Of a DNA stretch of 51,242 bases, positions 1-8,037 are shown one piece after another. Where the stretch lies: positions 1 to 51,242 of the forward strand of contig CAMESG010000009.1 of NCBI GenBank assembly GCA_945936135.1, read 5' to 3'. Position 1 is the stretch's first letter; each line of letters begins with the position of its first letter. Position numbers and translations under genes: made by a program. The stretch is from an uncultured Mollicutes bacterium (lineage in GTDB: Bacteria > Bacillota_I > Bacilli_A > RFN20 > CAG-826). The notes beneath the pieces are model-generated. The model had not been told where the DNA came from. It ran no database searches and worked only from the letters and a program-made list of their open reading frames with translations.

Positions 1-119
1 TGGCGGCTAGAAAACAACGGACCAAGCCATCCCTTACGTGCAATTAAGAGTTTATTCTGTTTATAAAAATAAAGGATTCATCGGAAGAAATCTTGCCTTT
101 CCCCTTTTACATTTAAGAC
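1..119. other. unassigned edge sequence
   Basis: No coding region or clear signal is visible in the first 119 bases. They lie beyond the greA terminator and are AT-rich. The neighbouring gene is outside the window. Confidence 0.4.
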
Positions 120-142
120 GAAAAAAGCCGCCCGAAGGCGGC
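120..142 (-). terminator. intrinsic terminator of greA
   Basis: Read on the minus strand, a 6-bp GCCGCC/GGCGGC stem (127-132 with 137-142) closes a TTCG tetraloop and runs into six T residues. It starts about 20 bases past the greA stop, as expected for a Rho-independent terminator. Confidence 0.9.
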
Positions 143-162
143 AATTAGATAAACAAGAAGGT

Positions 163-657
163 TTATTTCTCAGCGTCGGTCTGGTCGCGTTCGATCGAAA
201 GGATCGTGACTTCGTACTTTGGATCCGCTTGGATCGTGACGGTATCGCCGACTTTGTGGTTCAAGACGGCCTGCCCGAAGGGGGATTCGTTGGAGACGGA
301 GATGATCGCATCGAAGGGTTTGGCGCCTTCGTGCCCGCCGATGCGGATCTCAAGCTCCTCGTCGGTCGAATGATCGTGGACGCGGATCTTCGTCCCGATG
401 CCGACAACGTGGTTGCCTGCGTATTCGACGATCTCGGAATTGTCGATACGCTCGTTCAATTCTTTGTATCGGGCTTCAAGTTGGGCAAGCTGGGTCTTAG
501 CGGCACGGTAGTCTTCGTTTTCGCTTAAGTCACCTTGGCTGCGGGCGAGTTCGAGATCCTCGCGGGTGGCCGGCATTTGGTGTTCAATGATATCGGCGCG
601 TTCGGCAACGAGGCGATCGTAGTCCGCTTGCGTCAATTGGAATTTGATTTTCGGCAT
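163..657 (-). CDS. greA: transcription elongation factor GreA
   Basis: GreA enters the secondary channel of backtracked RNA polymerase and stimulates cleavage of the transcript 3' end. The 164-residue length is normal for the family. Residues 1-75 form the antiparallel coiled coil, with the acidic tip motif GDLSENEDY (about 42-50) that positions catalytic Mg2+. Residues 85-160 form the FKBP-like domain that docks on polymerase. ATG at 657 has an AAAGGA site upstream. The gene follows DUF1292 and alaS, a partly conserved Firmicutes neighbourhood, but has its own promoter at 686-713 and its own terminator. Confidence 0.96.
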   Translation of the reverse strand: MPKIKFQLTQADYDRLVAERADIIEHQMPATREDLELARSQGDLSENEDYRAAKTQLAQLEARYKELNERIDNSEIVEYAGNHVVGIGTKIRVHDHSTDEELEIRIGGHEGAKPFDAIISVSNESPFGQAVLNHKVGDTVTIQADPKYEVTILSIERDQTDAEK

Positions 658-685
658 GATAGTTGGTCCTTTTTACTGCTTTTTG

Positions 686-713
686 ATTATACACGCGCGG
701 GCGAATGAAGCAA
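686..713 (-). promoter_or_regulatory. greA promoter
   Basis: On the minus strand TTGCTT (708-713) and a perfect TATAAT (686-691) are 16 bases apart. The short leader that follows carries the greA ribosome site. A CGCGGGC/GCCCGCG inverted repeat (696-702 with 719-725) overlaps the -35 box. It could be a weak end signal for DUF1292 or an operator; it lacks a good T-tract. Confidence 0.6.
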
Positions 714-726
714 GAATTGCCCGCGT

Positions 727-999
727 TTACTCCTTGGCTTCCGCCATGAGGGGGTCTTCGTTGTAGGCATCGAGGACTTGTTCGGCCTCGTCTTGCTCTT
801 CGTCGCTTAAATATTCAAACGATTCGCCATCGCTGGAAGAAAGGCACATCAATGTGTCTTCGTCTTCATCCTTGTAAAGGAAGTAATAGTCCTTGTTTCG
901 CTCATCGTTATGGAAGGTGAAAAGGATTTTGAAGGTTTCCGTGATCCCGTCTTCCCTCGTGATCTCAATGATGCGGTCTTCTTCATCGATTTGTTCCAT
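727..999 (-). CDS. DUF1292 (YrzB-like) small acidic protein
   Basis: A 90-residue, strongly acidic protein that matches the YrzB/DUF1292 family, small cytosolic Firmicutes proteins of unknown function. The family look comes from the core around residues 5-60 (an EDGxxExF-type start, then YYFLYK and DEDEDTL). In Bacillus the gene sits in the alaS-yrzL-yrrK-yrzB cluster. Here it follows alaS directly after 14 bases, and its strong AAAGGAGG site abuts the alaS stop, so the two are surely cotranscribed. The IreB and RuvX genes usually found between them are absent here. Confidence 0.8.
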   Translation of the reverse strand: MEQIDEEDRIIEITREDGITETFKILFTFHNDERNKDYYFLYKDEDEDTLMCLSSSDGESFEYLSDEEQDEAEQVLDAYNEDPLMAEAKE

Positions 1000-1013
1000 G
1001 ATTCGATCCTCCT

Positions 1014-3620
1014 TTAGTTATTTTGAAGAAAAGATTTCGTTAGAGCAACCGCTTCTAAGAAGCGACTTGCATCTTTCGCAGAGCCACTCGCCATCTCGGG
1101 CTTGCCTCCGCCGTTGCCTAAAAGCAAGGGGGCAATGGCTTTCATAACCTTGCCTGCACCGACGTTTTTCGCCTTACCACCTGCAAAAACAAGCAAGGGA
1201 AGGGAGGTTTCGCCTTTTCCAAGAAGGACGATCAAGTAATCTTCGCGGTTGGATTTCAAGGCATCGCCAAGCTTCATGAGGTCCGCCCGTTCTCCTTTGA
1301 CCGAGGCCGCGATGAAGCTAACGCCATCGATCGCTTCCGCCTTGGAAGAGAGTTCTTCCGCTAACGAAGAAGAGAGTTTGTCCTTCAACGTGGAGACTTC
1401 CTTCTCGGCCTTGGACAACTTATCCTGCAAGCCATTCAAATGGGCGACGGTGTCCTTGTCGCTAGAACCAAGGCGCTTTTGCACATCGTTAAGCACGTTC
1501 TGCTTGTTCTTTAGATAACGATAAGCCCCAAGGCTTGTGCGCGCTTGGATGCGGCGGGTGCCGCTAGAGACGCTGCCTTCGCTTTCGATAACGAAGACCC
1601 CGATGTCCGAGGTGTTCTTAACGTGCGTTCCCCCGCAGAATTCGCGGGAGAATTCATCGAAGCAAACCACGCGGACGACGTCCCCGTATTTCTCGGAGAA
1701 TTCCATTTCAGCACCTAGGTTCTTCGCTTCTTCCATCGGAAGAACTTTTGTTTCTTCTTCGATCGCTTGGGCGATTTTCTCGTTAACCACGGTTTCGACT
1801 TCTTTAAGTCTCTCTTCCGGGAGTTTTTCCATCAACGTGAAATCGAAGCGGAGATATTCGTCGTTTACGAAGCTCCCCTTCTGTTCAACGTGAGTCCCAA
1901 GGACTTCGCCTAGGGCCGCGTGAAGCAAGTGGGTCGCGGAGTGGTTACGCTCAATCAAGTGACGACGGAGTTCATTCACCGATAAGGTGACGACATCCCC
2001 GATCTTCAAGGAGCCAATTTCCATGTGAATATGGTGAAGGTGTTGGCCCGCCGGGGCTTTGGAGACCGAGAGGACTTTCGCATAGAGGTTCTCGCCATGG
2101 AGTTCACCTTCATCGCTCACCTGTCCGCCCATCTCGGCGTAGAAGGGCGTGACGTCAAAGGCGACTTCGCCTTCTTCGTCGAGACTATCGACCGCGACCC
2201 CATCAACGAAGAGGCCGGTGACCTTGGCTTCGACGTTCAAGGAAGAATAATCAAAGGTCGAAGGAGTCTTGAAGGCAAGAAGGTCCTTGCTCTGGCGGTG
2301 GAAGGATTCGATCTCGCCGCGCGCGGCTCTCGCCCTTTCCTTTTGCTCTTTCATGCAGGCTTCAAAGCCTTCCATGTCGGCTTTAACGCCCATCTCTTCG
2401 CAGATTTCCTTGGTTAAGTCGCTCGGGAAGCCGAAGGTATCATAGAGTTTGAAGACGTTTTCGCCTTCAAGTTCCTTCTTTCCATCAATCATCTTGCGAA
2501 GCATTTCTTCGCCAGATTCTAGGGTCTTCAAGAACTTTTGCTCTTCGGAGAGGATCATCTTGGAGACGAACTCCCTCTTCTCCTCGAGGTTTGGATAGAA
2601 GTCTTTGTAGTTTTCAACGACGACTTGGACAAGGCGGTACATAAAGGGTTCATGGATCCCGAGCTTTTGTCCATAGCGCATCGCGCGGCGGATGATGCGG
2701 CGCAAGACGTAACCACGCCCCTCGTTGCTGAAATAAGCACCGTCGCTCAGGGCAAAAGCCAAGCAACGCGCGTGGTCCGCGATCACGCGGTAGGATTTTA
2801 AGTTCTCGCCTTCATAAGGCTGCTTGCAGATTTCTTTCGCCGCTTTGATGATCGGGAGGAAGAGGTCGGTTTCGAAATTCGTCTGCGCCCCTTGGAGGAT
2901 GCAGGCCAAGCGCTCTAAGCCAGAACCCGTATCGATGTTCTTGGACGGTAGCTCCTTGTAATCCTTCCTCGCGACGCCAGACACAGAGTTATATTGCGAG
3001 AACACGATGTTCCAAATCTCGATGTAGCGTTCGTTTTCGATGTCGTCGCGAAGAAGTTTATCGCCTAGTCCTTCCGGATCGTATTCCGGTCCGCGATCGA
3101 AAAACATCTCGGTATCTGGGCCGCAGGGGCCTTCCCCGATTTCCCAGAAGTTGCCTTCAAGAGGGATCAAGTGGCTTGGATCCACGCCGACTTTGACCCA
3201 AAGGTCATGGGTCGCTTGATCGTGCGGCTCATAGGTCATATAGAGCTTCTCTTTCGGAATCCCGAAGCCCGTTTCCTCGTTCGTGAGGATCTCAAAGGCC
3301 CAGGGGATCACCTCGTCACGGAAGTAATCGCCGATCGAGAAATTGCCAAGCATTTCAAAGAAGGTATGGTGGCGTGCGGTATAACCGACGTTTTCGATAT
3401 CGTTCGTGCGGATCGATTTTTGGACGTTCACGATCCTGCGGCAGGGCGGGACCTCGGAGCCATCGAAGTATTTCTTCAAACCCGTGACGCCGGCATTGAC
3501 CCAAAGCAAGGACTTATCGCCCTGCGGGATCAAGTTGACGCCGGGGATGTAACGGTGTCCCTTGCTCTCAAAAAAGGAAATCCATTTCGCGCGGATTTCC
3601 GCGCCTTTCAAAGGTTTCAT
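1014..3620 (-). CDS. alaS: alanyl-tRNA synthetase
   Basis: Class II synthetase charging tRNA-Ala. The 868 residues span the aminoacylation core (1 to about 240, with the KYFDG and ARHHTFFEMLGNF segments), the tRNA-recognition region, the editing domain and the C-terminal C-Ala/coiled-coil domain. The zinc-type editing motifs HSATH (near residue 560) and CGGTH (near 663) are intact, so hydrolysis of Ser- and Gly-tRNA-Ala should work. ATG at 3620 has an AGGAGAAAG ribosome site. Expression is probably controlled by the T-box leader just upstream. DUF1292 follows in the same transcript. Confidence 0.98.
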   Translation of the reverse strand: MKPLKGAEIRAKWISFFESKGHRYIPGVNLIPQGDKSLLWVNAGVTGLKKYFDGSEVPPCRRIVNVQKSIRTNDIENVGYTARHHTFFEMLGNFSIGDYFRDEVIPWAFEILTNEETGFGIPKEKLYMTYEPHDQATHDLWVKVGVDPSHLIPLEGNFWEIGEGPCGPDTEMFFDRGPEYDPEGLGDKLLRDDIENERYIEIWNIVFSQYNSVSGVARKDYKELPSKNIDTGSGLERLACILQGAQTNFETDLFLPIIKAAKEICKQPYEGENLKSYRVIADHARCLAFALSDGAYFSNEGRGYVLRRIIRRAMRYGQKLGIHEPFMYRLVQVVVENYKDFYPNLEEKREFVSKMILSEEQKFLKTLESGEEMLRKMIDGKKELEGENVFKLYDTFGFPSDLTKEICEEMGVKADMEGFEACMKEQKERARAARGEIESFHRQSKDLLAFKTPSTFDYSSLNVEAKVTGLFVDGVAVDSLDEEGEVAFDVTPFYAEMGGQVSDEGELHGENLYAKVLSVSKAPAGQHLHHIHMEIGSLKIGDVVTLSVNELRRHLIERNHSATHLLHAALGEVLGTHVEQKGSFVNDEYLRFDFTLMEKLPEERLKEVETVVNEKIAQAIEEETKVLPMEEAKNLGAEMEFSEKYGDVVRVVCFDEFSREFCGGTHVKNTSDIGVFVIESEGSVSSGTRRIQARTSLGAYRYLKNKQNVLNDVQKRLGSSDKDTVAHLNGLQDKLSKAEKEVSTLKDKLSSSLAEELSSKAEAIDGVSFIAASVKGERADLMKLGDALKSNREDYLIVLLGKGETSLPLLVFAGGKAKNVGAGKVMKAIAPLLLGNGGGKPEMASGSAKDASRFLEAVALTKSFLQNN

Positions 3621-3639
3621 ATCATCTTTCTCCTATCTA

Positions 3640-3797
3640 GAGGCGGAAAATAAAAAACGCCCCTCCAAGCGAAGGAACGCCGAAGCGCGGTACCATCCTT
3701 CTTCACCAGTGGGTGCTCTCATTTCTCCATTTAACGCATGGCGCGGCGGCATTGCCCGCATAAGGGGGAGTGGCAAGTTCCCGATGGCATTACTATA
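3640..3797 (-). promoter_or_regulatory. T-box leader of alaS
   Basis: The minus strand carries AAGGATGGTACCGCG (3700 down to 3686), close to the T-box consensus that binds the uncharged tRNA acceptor end. It is followed by a terminator hairpin (3658-3682) and a run of six T (3652-3657). AAGGA in the T-box can pair instead with TCCTT in the 5' arm of the terminator, giving the expected antiterminator. A TATAGT -10 candidate lies at 3792-3797, so the leader is only about 165 bases. I could not place stem I or the Ala specifier codon with confidence; several GCC triplets are possible. Confidence 0.85.
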
Positions 3798-3847
3798 CCT
3801 AAATCCAAAGAAAAAGAAAGAGAAAAGCGTCACCTTTCCTTAAGGAA

Positions 3848-3884
3848 AAATGAAAAGACGCCTTCTAGGAAGGAAAGCGTCTTA
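3848..3884 (-). terminator. terminator of the lipoprotein operon
   Basis: On the minus strand AAGACGC (3877-3883) pairs with GCGTCTT (3855-3861) and is followed by a T-rich tract. It starts about 14 bases past the stop of the second lipoprotein gene and insulates it from the alaS leader. Confidence 0.8.
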
Positions 3885-3897
3885 AGGGTGATGGGGT

Positions 3898-5793
3898 TTA
3901 GGCTGCGAGGCGTCCGCTCCAAACAAGCGGCGTGATGTAGAATTCATCCATGTTCTTCGTGCCGATCGAGAAGCGATAATCCAAGCCATTGAGGAAGAAT
4001 TCGCAGGTGATGTCATCGAAGACGTAGGTGTTCCCACTAGGCGAGGTCGTTGCAATCTGCCCAAAATGGAATTCAAGGCGATCCTTGCGGTAGTTTTCCT
4101 CGTTCATGGCGTACTCGACTTCGTAGGGCTGATCCTTCACGAAGTAATAGCCAAGCTTGTCGCTCGCGAAGGTGAAGGAAGCGTGGGTTTCATCCTTGAT
4201 CTCGACTTTGACCGCGTTTTTGACCGTTTTGCCCGACTCGTCTTGAAGATCGCCATAGAAGGTCGAGGAGGCGAATTTGGCCTTCGCTTCTTCTTCGCTC
4301 AATTTGGCGGAGACTTCATAGGTCACGATCGTCTTGACCTTGGGGTTTTCAACGCAATAGACCTCGAAGGAGGCTTCGCCGACGGCGAGGTTATGAACGT
4401 TGTAATAGCCGCGATCGTCTTGGGAAACGGTCGCGATCTCGGGCGTCAACGCACGGACGGCGATCGTTTGAAGGGTGTTGTCCGGTTCGTAAGAGATATA
4501 GAGGCTCTCGTCTTCTCCAACGAAGTGGAGGGCAGAGTAGAGATTTGCCGAGATCGTTTCCATCTCGGGGGCGACGACCGTCACTTCGATTTGCTTTTCG
4601 ATGCCGGATTCGGAACGGACCGTAAGGGTCGAAGTTCCAACGCCGGTCGCGCGATAAGCATGCGAGCCATCTAGATAATCGATGCGTTCGATCGCCTTTT
4701 CGTTGCTGCTGGAAACAATTTCAAGACCGATATCCAAGGCCTTTTCCGGCGTGCAAGTCTTGACTTCGACGTCCACATAGTCGCCATAAGGGAAATTCAA
4801 GGGGTCGATGTCGTGCTTGTTGGGGTCGACCGAATCATAGGCGACAAGGCCAATCGAATAATCGGCAAGGAAATACTCTTTGGGATCAATGGAAGAGCCA
4901 TCGTAATCGGATTTCCCCTCGTAATAGAGGCTCGTCTCTTCGTTCATGGCCATGAGCTTGATGGGATTGGAAGGATCGGTCACTTCGTTTTCAAGGTATT
5001 GGAAGCCATGCTCGAGCAAGGCGCCATTCCTATCGAAGACGAAGTCAAAGCCAACGGAGATTTGATAGATGTAGCCTCCGTTTGGTTCTTGTTCCGTCCT
5101 TTCGAGGCGATAAATCACCTTCCCGTTCTTCTCATCGATCGTCGGGGTTATCGCGTCAAAGCCAGAAACGACGCTTGAAGCATAGTATGCATCGTAGTAG
5201 TTAAGAACGCTAGAAAGCGTGTTCGTGCCCAAGAATTTTTCATAAAGCGCTTGGTGGGCAGAGGTAATCGCCTCGCGGAACGCCTCGTCGTTTTCCTTGC
5301 CGTTTTCTCGATAATCGATGACTTGGGTGAAATTGGCGTCGTCCATCACGCAGATCATTTGGTAGGCGTCTTCTTCCGTGGTGTCGGGAAGGATGTCGTC
5401 CCCGTATTTCTCAGTCGTGATGCTTCCTTCCATCGCGGAGACGTTGTCCGCGTAGGAGAAGCCTTCTTCTTCCGCGTTGGTCTCTTCGACCTGGAACATG
5501 CCTTGCATATAGGAATAGGAGCTTCTCAAGAAGGAAGAAGCGTGCGCCGCTTCATGGGAAAGGCCGCTGCCCTTCAGGAAGTTGATGAGCTCGGTGACCG
5601 TTCCGAAATCCTCAAAATCAGGATTTTCGGGATAAAGGGCTTCCGCTTCGCTGGTCGATTCGCTTGACGAGACCGCTTCGTCGGAGGAAGTCGAAGGATC
5701 GGCATCCGACGAGCTCGCGGCCCCACCTTGGCAAGAAGCCAAGGCGAGGAGTGAAAGCAAAGATATTGTCAATAAAGATTTGTTTTTCGTCAT
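3898..5793 (-). CDS. Ig-like repeat lipoprotein
   Basis: A 631-residue predicted surface lipoprotein of unknown function. Residues 1-21 form a lipoprotein signal ending in LASC, so Cys21 should be lipidated. A Ser/Asp/Glu-rich spacer (about 22-50) follows. Two stretches near 345-420 and 420-500 resemble bacterial Ig-like (Big_2-type) repeats, for example ATGVGTSTLTV and NLAVGEASFEV. The C-terminal 125 residues form a separate beta-rich region. ATG at 5793 has AGGAG 9 bases upstream. It lies 11 bases after a larger relative with the same architecture, so they form one operon. No enzymatic motif is visible. Confidence 0.75.
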   Translation of the reverse strand: MTKNKSLLTISLLSLLALASCQGGAASSSDADPSTSSDEAVSSSESTSEAEALYPENPDFEDFGTVTELINFLKGSGLSHEAAHASSFLRSSYSYMQGMFQVEETNAEEEGFSYADNVSAMEGSITTEKYGDDILPDTTEEDAYQMICVMDDANFTQVIDYRENGKENDEAFREAITSAHQALYEKFLGTNTLSSVLNYYDAYYASSVVSGFDAITPTIDEKNGKVIYRLERTEQEPNGGYIYQISVGFDFVFDRNGALLEHGFQYLENEVTDPSNPIKLMAMNEETSLYYEGKSDYDGSSIDPKEYFLADYSIGLVAYDSVDPNKHDIDPLNFPYGDYVDVEVKTCTPEKALDIGLEIVSSSNEKAIERIDYLDGSHAYRATGVGTSTLTVRSESGIEKQIEVTVVAPEMETISANLYSALHFVGEDESLYISYEPDNTLQTIAVRALTPEIATVSQDDRGYYNVHNLAVGEASFEVYCVENPKVKTIVTYEVSAKLSEEEAKAKFASSTFYGDLQDESGKTVKNAVKVEIKDETHASFTFASDKLGYYFVKDQPYEVEYAMNEENYRKDRLEFHFGQIATTSPSGNTYVFDDITCEFFLNGLDYRFSIGTKNMDEFYITPLVWSGRLAA

Positions 5794-5804
5794 TTCCCAT
5801 CTCC

Positions 5805-7901
5805 TTAGAACGTACGGCGATCGATCGGGGCGAATTCCTTATCGTAAACGGACCAGCCCATGTTGATGCCGCAAGCGTAATGCGTGCTATCGACGGCCGA
5901 GAACGAAACAATTTCGTAATCCAACTCGCCATCGCCCATGGTGATGGTGAAGGCAAGAGTCTCTTCGTCCAACGTATAGATGAAGGCTTTGGTCTTCGTG
6001 ACGTCGGTGTAGTTGTCGTAATCGTAGACATTTCGAGCAAGAAGGCCCGTTCCGTCTTCGTTGAAATTGATGTAGAACGGATCACCGTAGGAATCAACGC
6101 CCTGTTCTTCAAGCGTTTTGTTCCAAATCACGTTGGTGATGGCTTCATAGGTCGGTTTTTCGATCACTTCAATCTCAAGAGTTTTTGCGAGTTCCGGGTT
6201 CGAGACGGAGCTAGCGACAAGTTTGATCGTGCCTTGGCTGGCAGAGGAAACGAGGAATTTGCCCTGCCCTTCGCCCGTTTCGATCGCGCAATCGACGGAT
6301 CCATCCGCCTTGACCAAGGTGACGTCTTGGTTCGCAGTGGACGGGGTGACGTTGACGGTCACTTCGACCGGGGTGTTTGGGAAGGCGGACGTTTGCGCGG
6401 CTTTAACTTCAATGCCGGTCGCGGCGGGCTCAATCGCCGTCACTTCGATGGTTTTGAGCTCTCCGGCACCGTTATCGAAGACCAAATGGCGGGTCCCGAG
6501 GGTTCCGATTTCCTGCGTCCCATCAATAAAGAAGCTTTCTTCTCCTTCCGCAAAGCCAACAAATTTCGGGGAAACGAGGAACTTATCGTCGTCACGGCAA
6601 ACAAAAGAAAACTCCAAGACGCTGTTGCCGAGGATCTCGCCACCGTTGAGGTAGGTCTTTTTCTCGTCGTCGAATTCGGCCTCGATGACGACGTCGTAAT
6701 CGTTCATCACGTAATGGCTGAGGTCGTGGCGGATCGGGAGGACCTTCTTGTATCCGCGTTCCGCGTGGTATGCATAGGTTTTCACATTTTCCGCCTTGGC
6801 GTCGGCAGCAGGGACGTTGTTCACGAGATCCTCGTCGGCCCAAAGGGAAGCCGTAACGTCGATCGAATGGATGAAGTTGTCCTTATCCATGACGAGCTCG
6901 AAATCGGTGATCTCGGTCCCGTTCCAACGGCTGTCGACCAAATGGGCCTTGACGCTTGCGAGCGTCTGGTTTTCAAGCGCGCCGACCGTGAAGGTCGCAC
7001 CGCTCCAACCGTAGCTCGACGTGAAGAAGGTTTCCGACAATTCCTTGTAGAAATCGGGATAACAAGAGACATAGGCCTTCGCCTCTTCGCTTGTCATCGC
7101 ATTGAAGTTATCTTCGGCGTCGCTGATTTCGGTCTTGGTCACCTTTTCGTTCCAGTTGTCGTAACTGACGGTCCCATCTACCCGGACGAGGTAGCTGCCC
7201 TCGATGAAGGCTTGGCTATGAACCGGGGCGTTCTTTTTGCCCGTATAGTAGTTGTTCTTCGTGCCGTCGATGTTCAAAACGTCGTTGACGCCAGCTTCAA
7301 TCTTGAGATCGAAAACGTCATTCGAGGCGCTGCGATCGGTCGTATCGGTCTTGAAGGTCGCTTTCGAGAAATATTTGCCCGCGCTCAATACCGAGTCTTG
7401 GATTAATTTCTTGAGTTCGTCGAGGTTTTTCGGCGAAGGAAGCTCGTTGATGGCCTCGAAGGGCTTCAAGGCGGTGAGCCCTTCTTCGCCGAGGCAAACG
7501 CTCGTCGTGGAGATCGTCATGTCCTCTCGCTTCATCGTGAAGGAATAGACGCCTTCTTTCGCCGTAACGGTCGTTCCGTCGACGAAAACCTGGTCCAATG
7601 CGTAGTTTTCTTTGATCGTCTCGACCGTGAAGGAGACTTCCGCCCCAAACTCGGCGAAGGTCAAATCGTTTTCAACGTGGATCGCGGTTCCTTCCGCGGC
7701 ATCGACGATGATTTGACGGGTGGTGTTGACGCTCGTCTTTTCGGAAGAGGTTTCGTCAGGATCGCTCTCGCTATCGGAGGTGGTTTCGTCGGAGGTGCCT
7801 TCACTGGAGGAAGGGCATTGGACCGTGACGTTGCAGGAAGCGAGGGTCATCCCAAGCCCAGCGAGCGTAAGAATCAACAATCTGTTTTTAAATTTGTTCA
7901 T
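5805..7901 (-). CDS. Ig-like repeat lipoprotein
   Basis: A 698-residue predicted lipoprotein, paralogous in layout to its downstream neighbour. Signal residues 1-23 end in LASC, followed by a Ser/Thr/Asp/Glu-rich linker to about 60. Residues 60-135 look like a short repeat module ending in YSFTMKREDMTI, a pattern common in Listeria-Bacteroides-type surface repeats. A Big_2-like domain lies around 495-585 and a beta-rich C-terminal domain around 590-698. ATG at 7901 has AAAGGAAAA upstream. The linker suggests a surface-exposed substrate or adhesion role, but function is unknown. Confidence 0.75.
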   Translation of the reverse strand: MNKFKNRLLILTLAGLGMTLASCNVTVQCPSSSEGTSDETTSDSESDPDETSSEKTSVNTTRQIIVDAAEGTAIHVENDLTFAEFGAEVSFTVETIKENYALDQVFVDGTTVTAKEGVYSFTMKREDMTISTTSVCLGEEGLTALKPFEAINELPSPKNLDELKKLIQDSVLSAGKYFSKATFKTDTTDRSASNDVFDLKIEAGVNDVLNIDGTKNNYYTGKKNAPVHSQAFIEGSYLVRVDGTVSYDNWNEKVTKTEISDAEDNFNAMTSEEAKAYVSCYPDFYKELSETFFTSSYGWSGATFTVGALENQTLASVKAHLVDSRWNGTEITDFELVMDKDNFIHSIDVTASLWADEDLVNNVPAADAKAENVKTYAYHAERGYKKVLPIRHDLSHYVMNDYDVVIEAEFDDEKKTYLNGGEILGNSVLEFSFVCRDDDKFLVSPKFVGFAEGEESFFIDGTQEIGTLGTRHLVFDNGAGELKTIEVTAIEPAATGIEVKAAQTSAFPNTPVEVTVNVTPSTANQDVTLVKADGSVDCAIETGEGQGKFLVSSASQGTIKLVASSVSNPELAKTLEIEVIEKPTYEAITNVIWNKTLEEQGVDSYGDPFYINFNEDGTGLLARNVYDYDNYTDVTKTKAFIYTLDEETLAFTITMGDGELDYEIVSFSAVDSTHYACGINMGWSVYDKEFAPIDRRTF

Positions 7902-7927
7902 GGTTATTTTCCTTTTATCCGAAGGAT

Positions 7928-7955
7928 ACCTTATCGATATTGGGCGCTAAGTCAA
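7928..7955 (-). promoter_or_regulatory. candidate promoter of the lipoprotein operon
   Basis: On the minus strand TTGACT (7950-7955) and TAAGGT (7928-7933) are 16 bases apart, upstream of the first lipoprotein gene and past the mnmA terminator. The -35 is good and the -10 is weak. Confidence 0.45.
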
Positions 7956-7996
7956 GCGAAACTGCTTCCTTTGACATTTTTTCCTTCGCTTCAACC

Positions 7997-8028
7997 AAAA
8001 GAAAAAGGGAAGATCGATTGTTCTTCCC
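7997..8028 (-). terminator. terminator of pdp-dtd-mnmA
   Basis: GGGAAGA (minus strand, 8022-8028) pairs with TCTTCCC (8007-8013) around an 8-base loop, then a T-rich tract. It starts 9 bases past the mnmA stop. Confidence 0.8.
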
Positions 8029-8037
8029 CAAATCTTC

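Noticed and set aside
5664-7406. A 580-residue plus-strand frame opposite the lipoprotein genes
   Set aside because: It is the mirror of two convincing genes with signal peptides and ribosome sites; its own composition is Arg/Asp/Val-rich like other antisense frames here.
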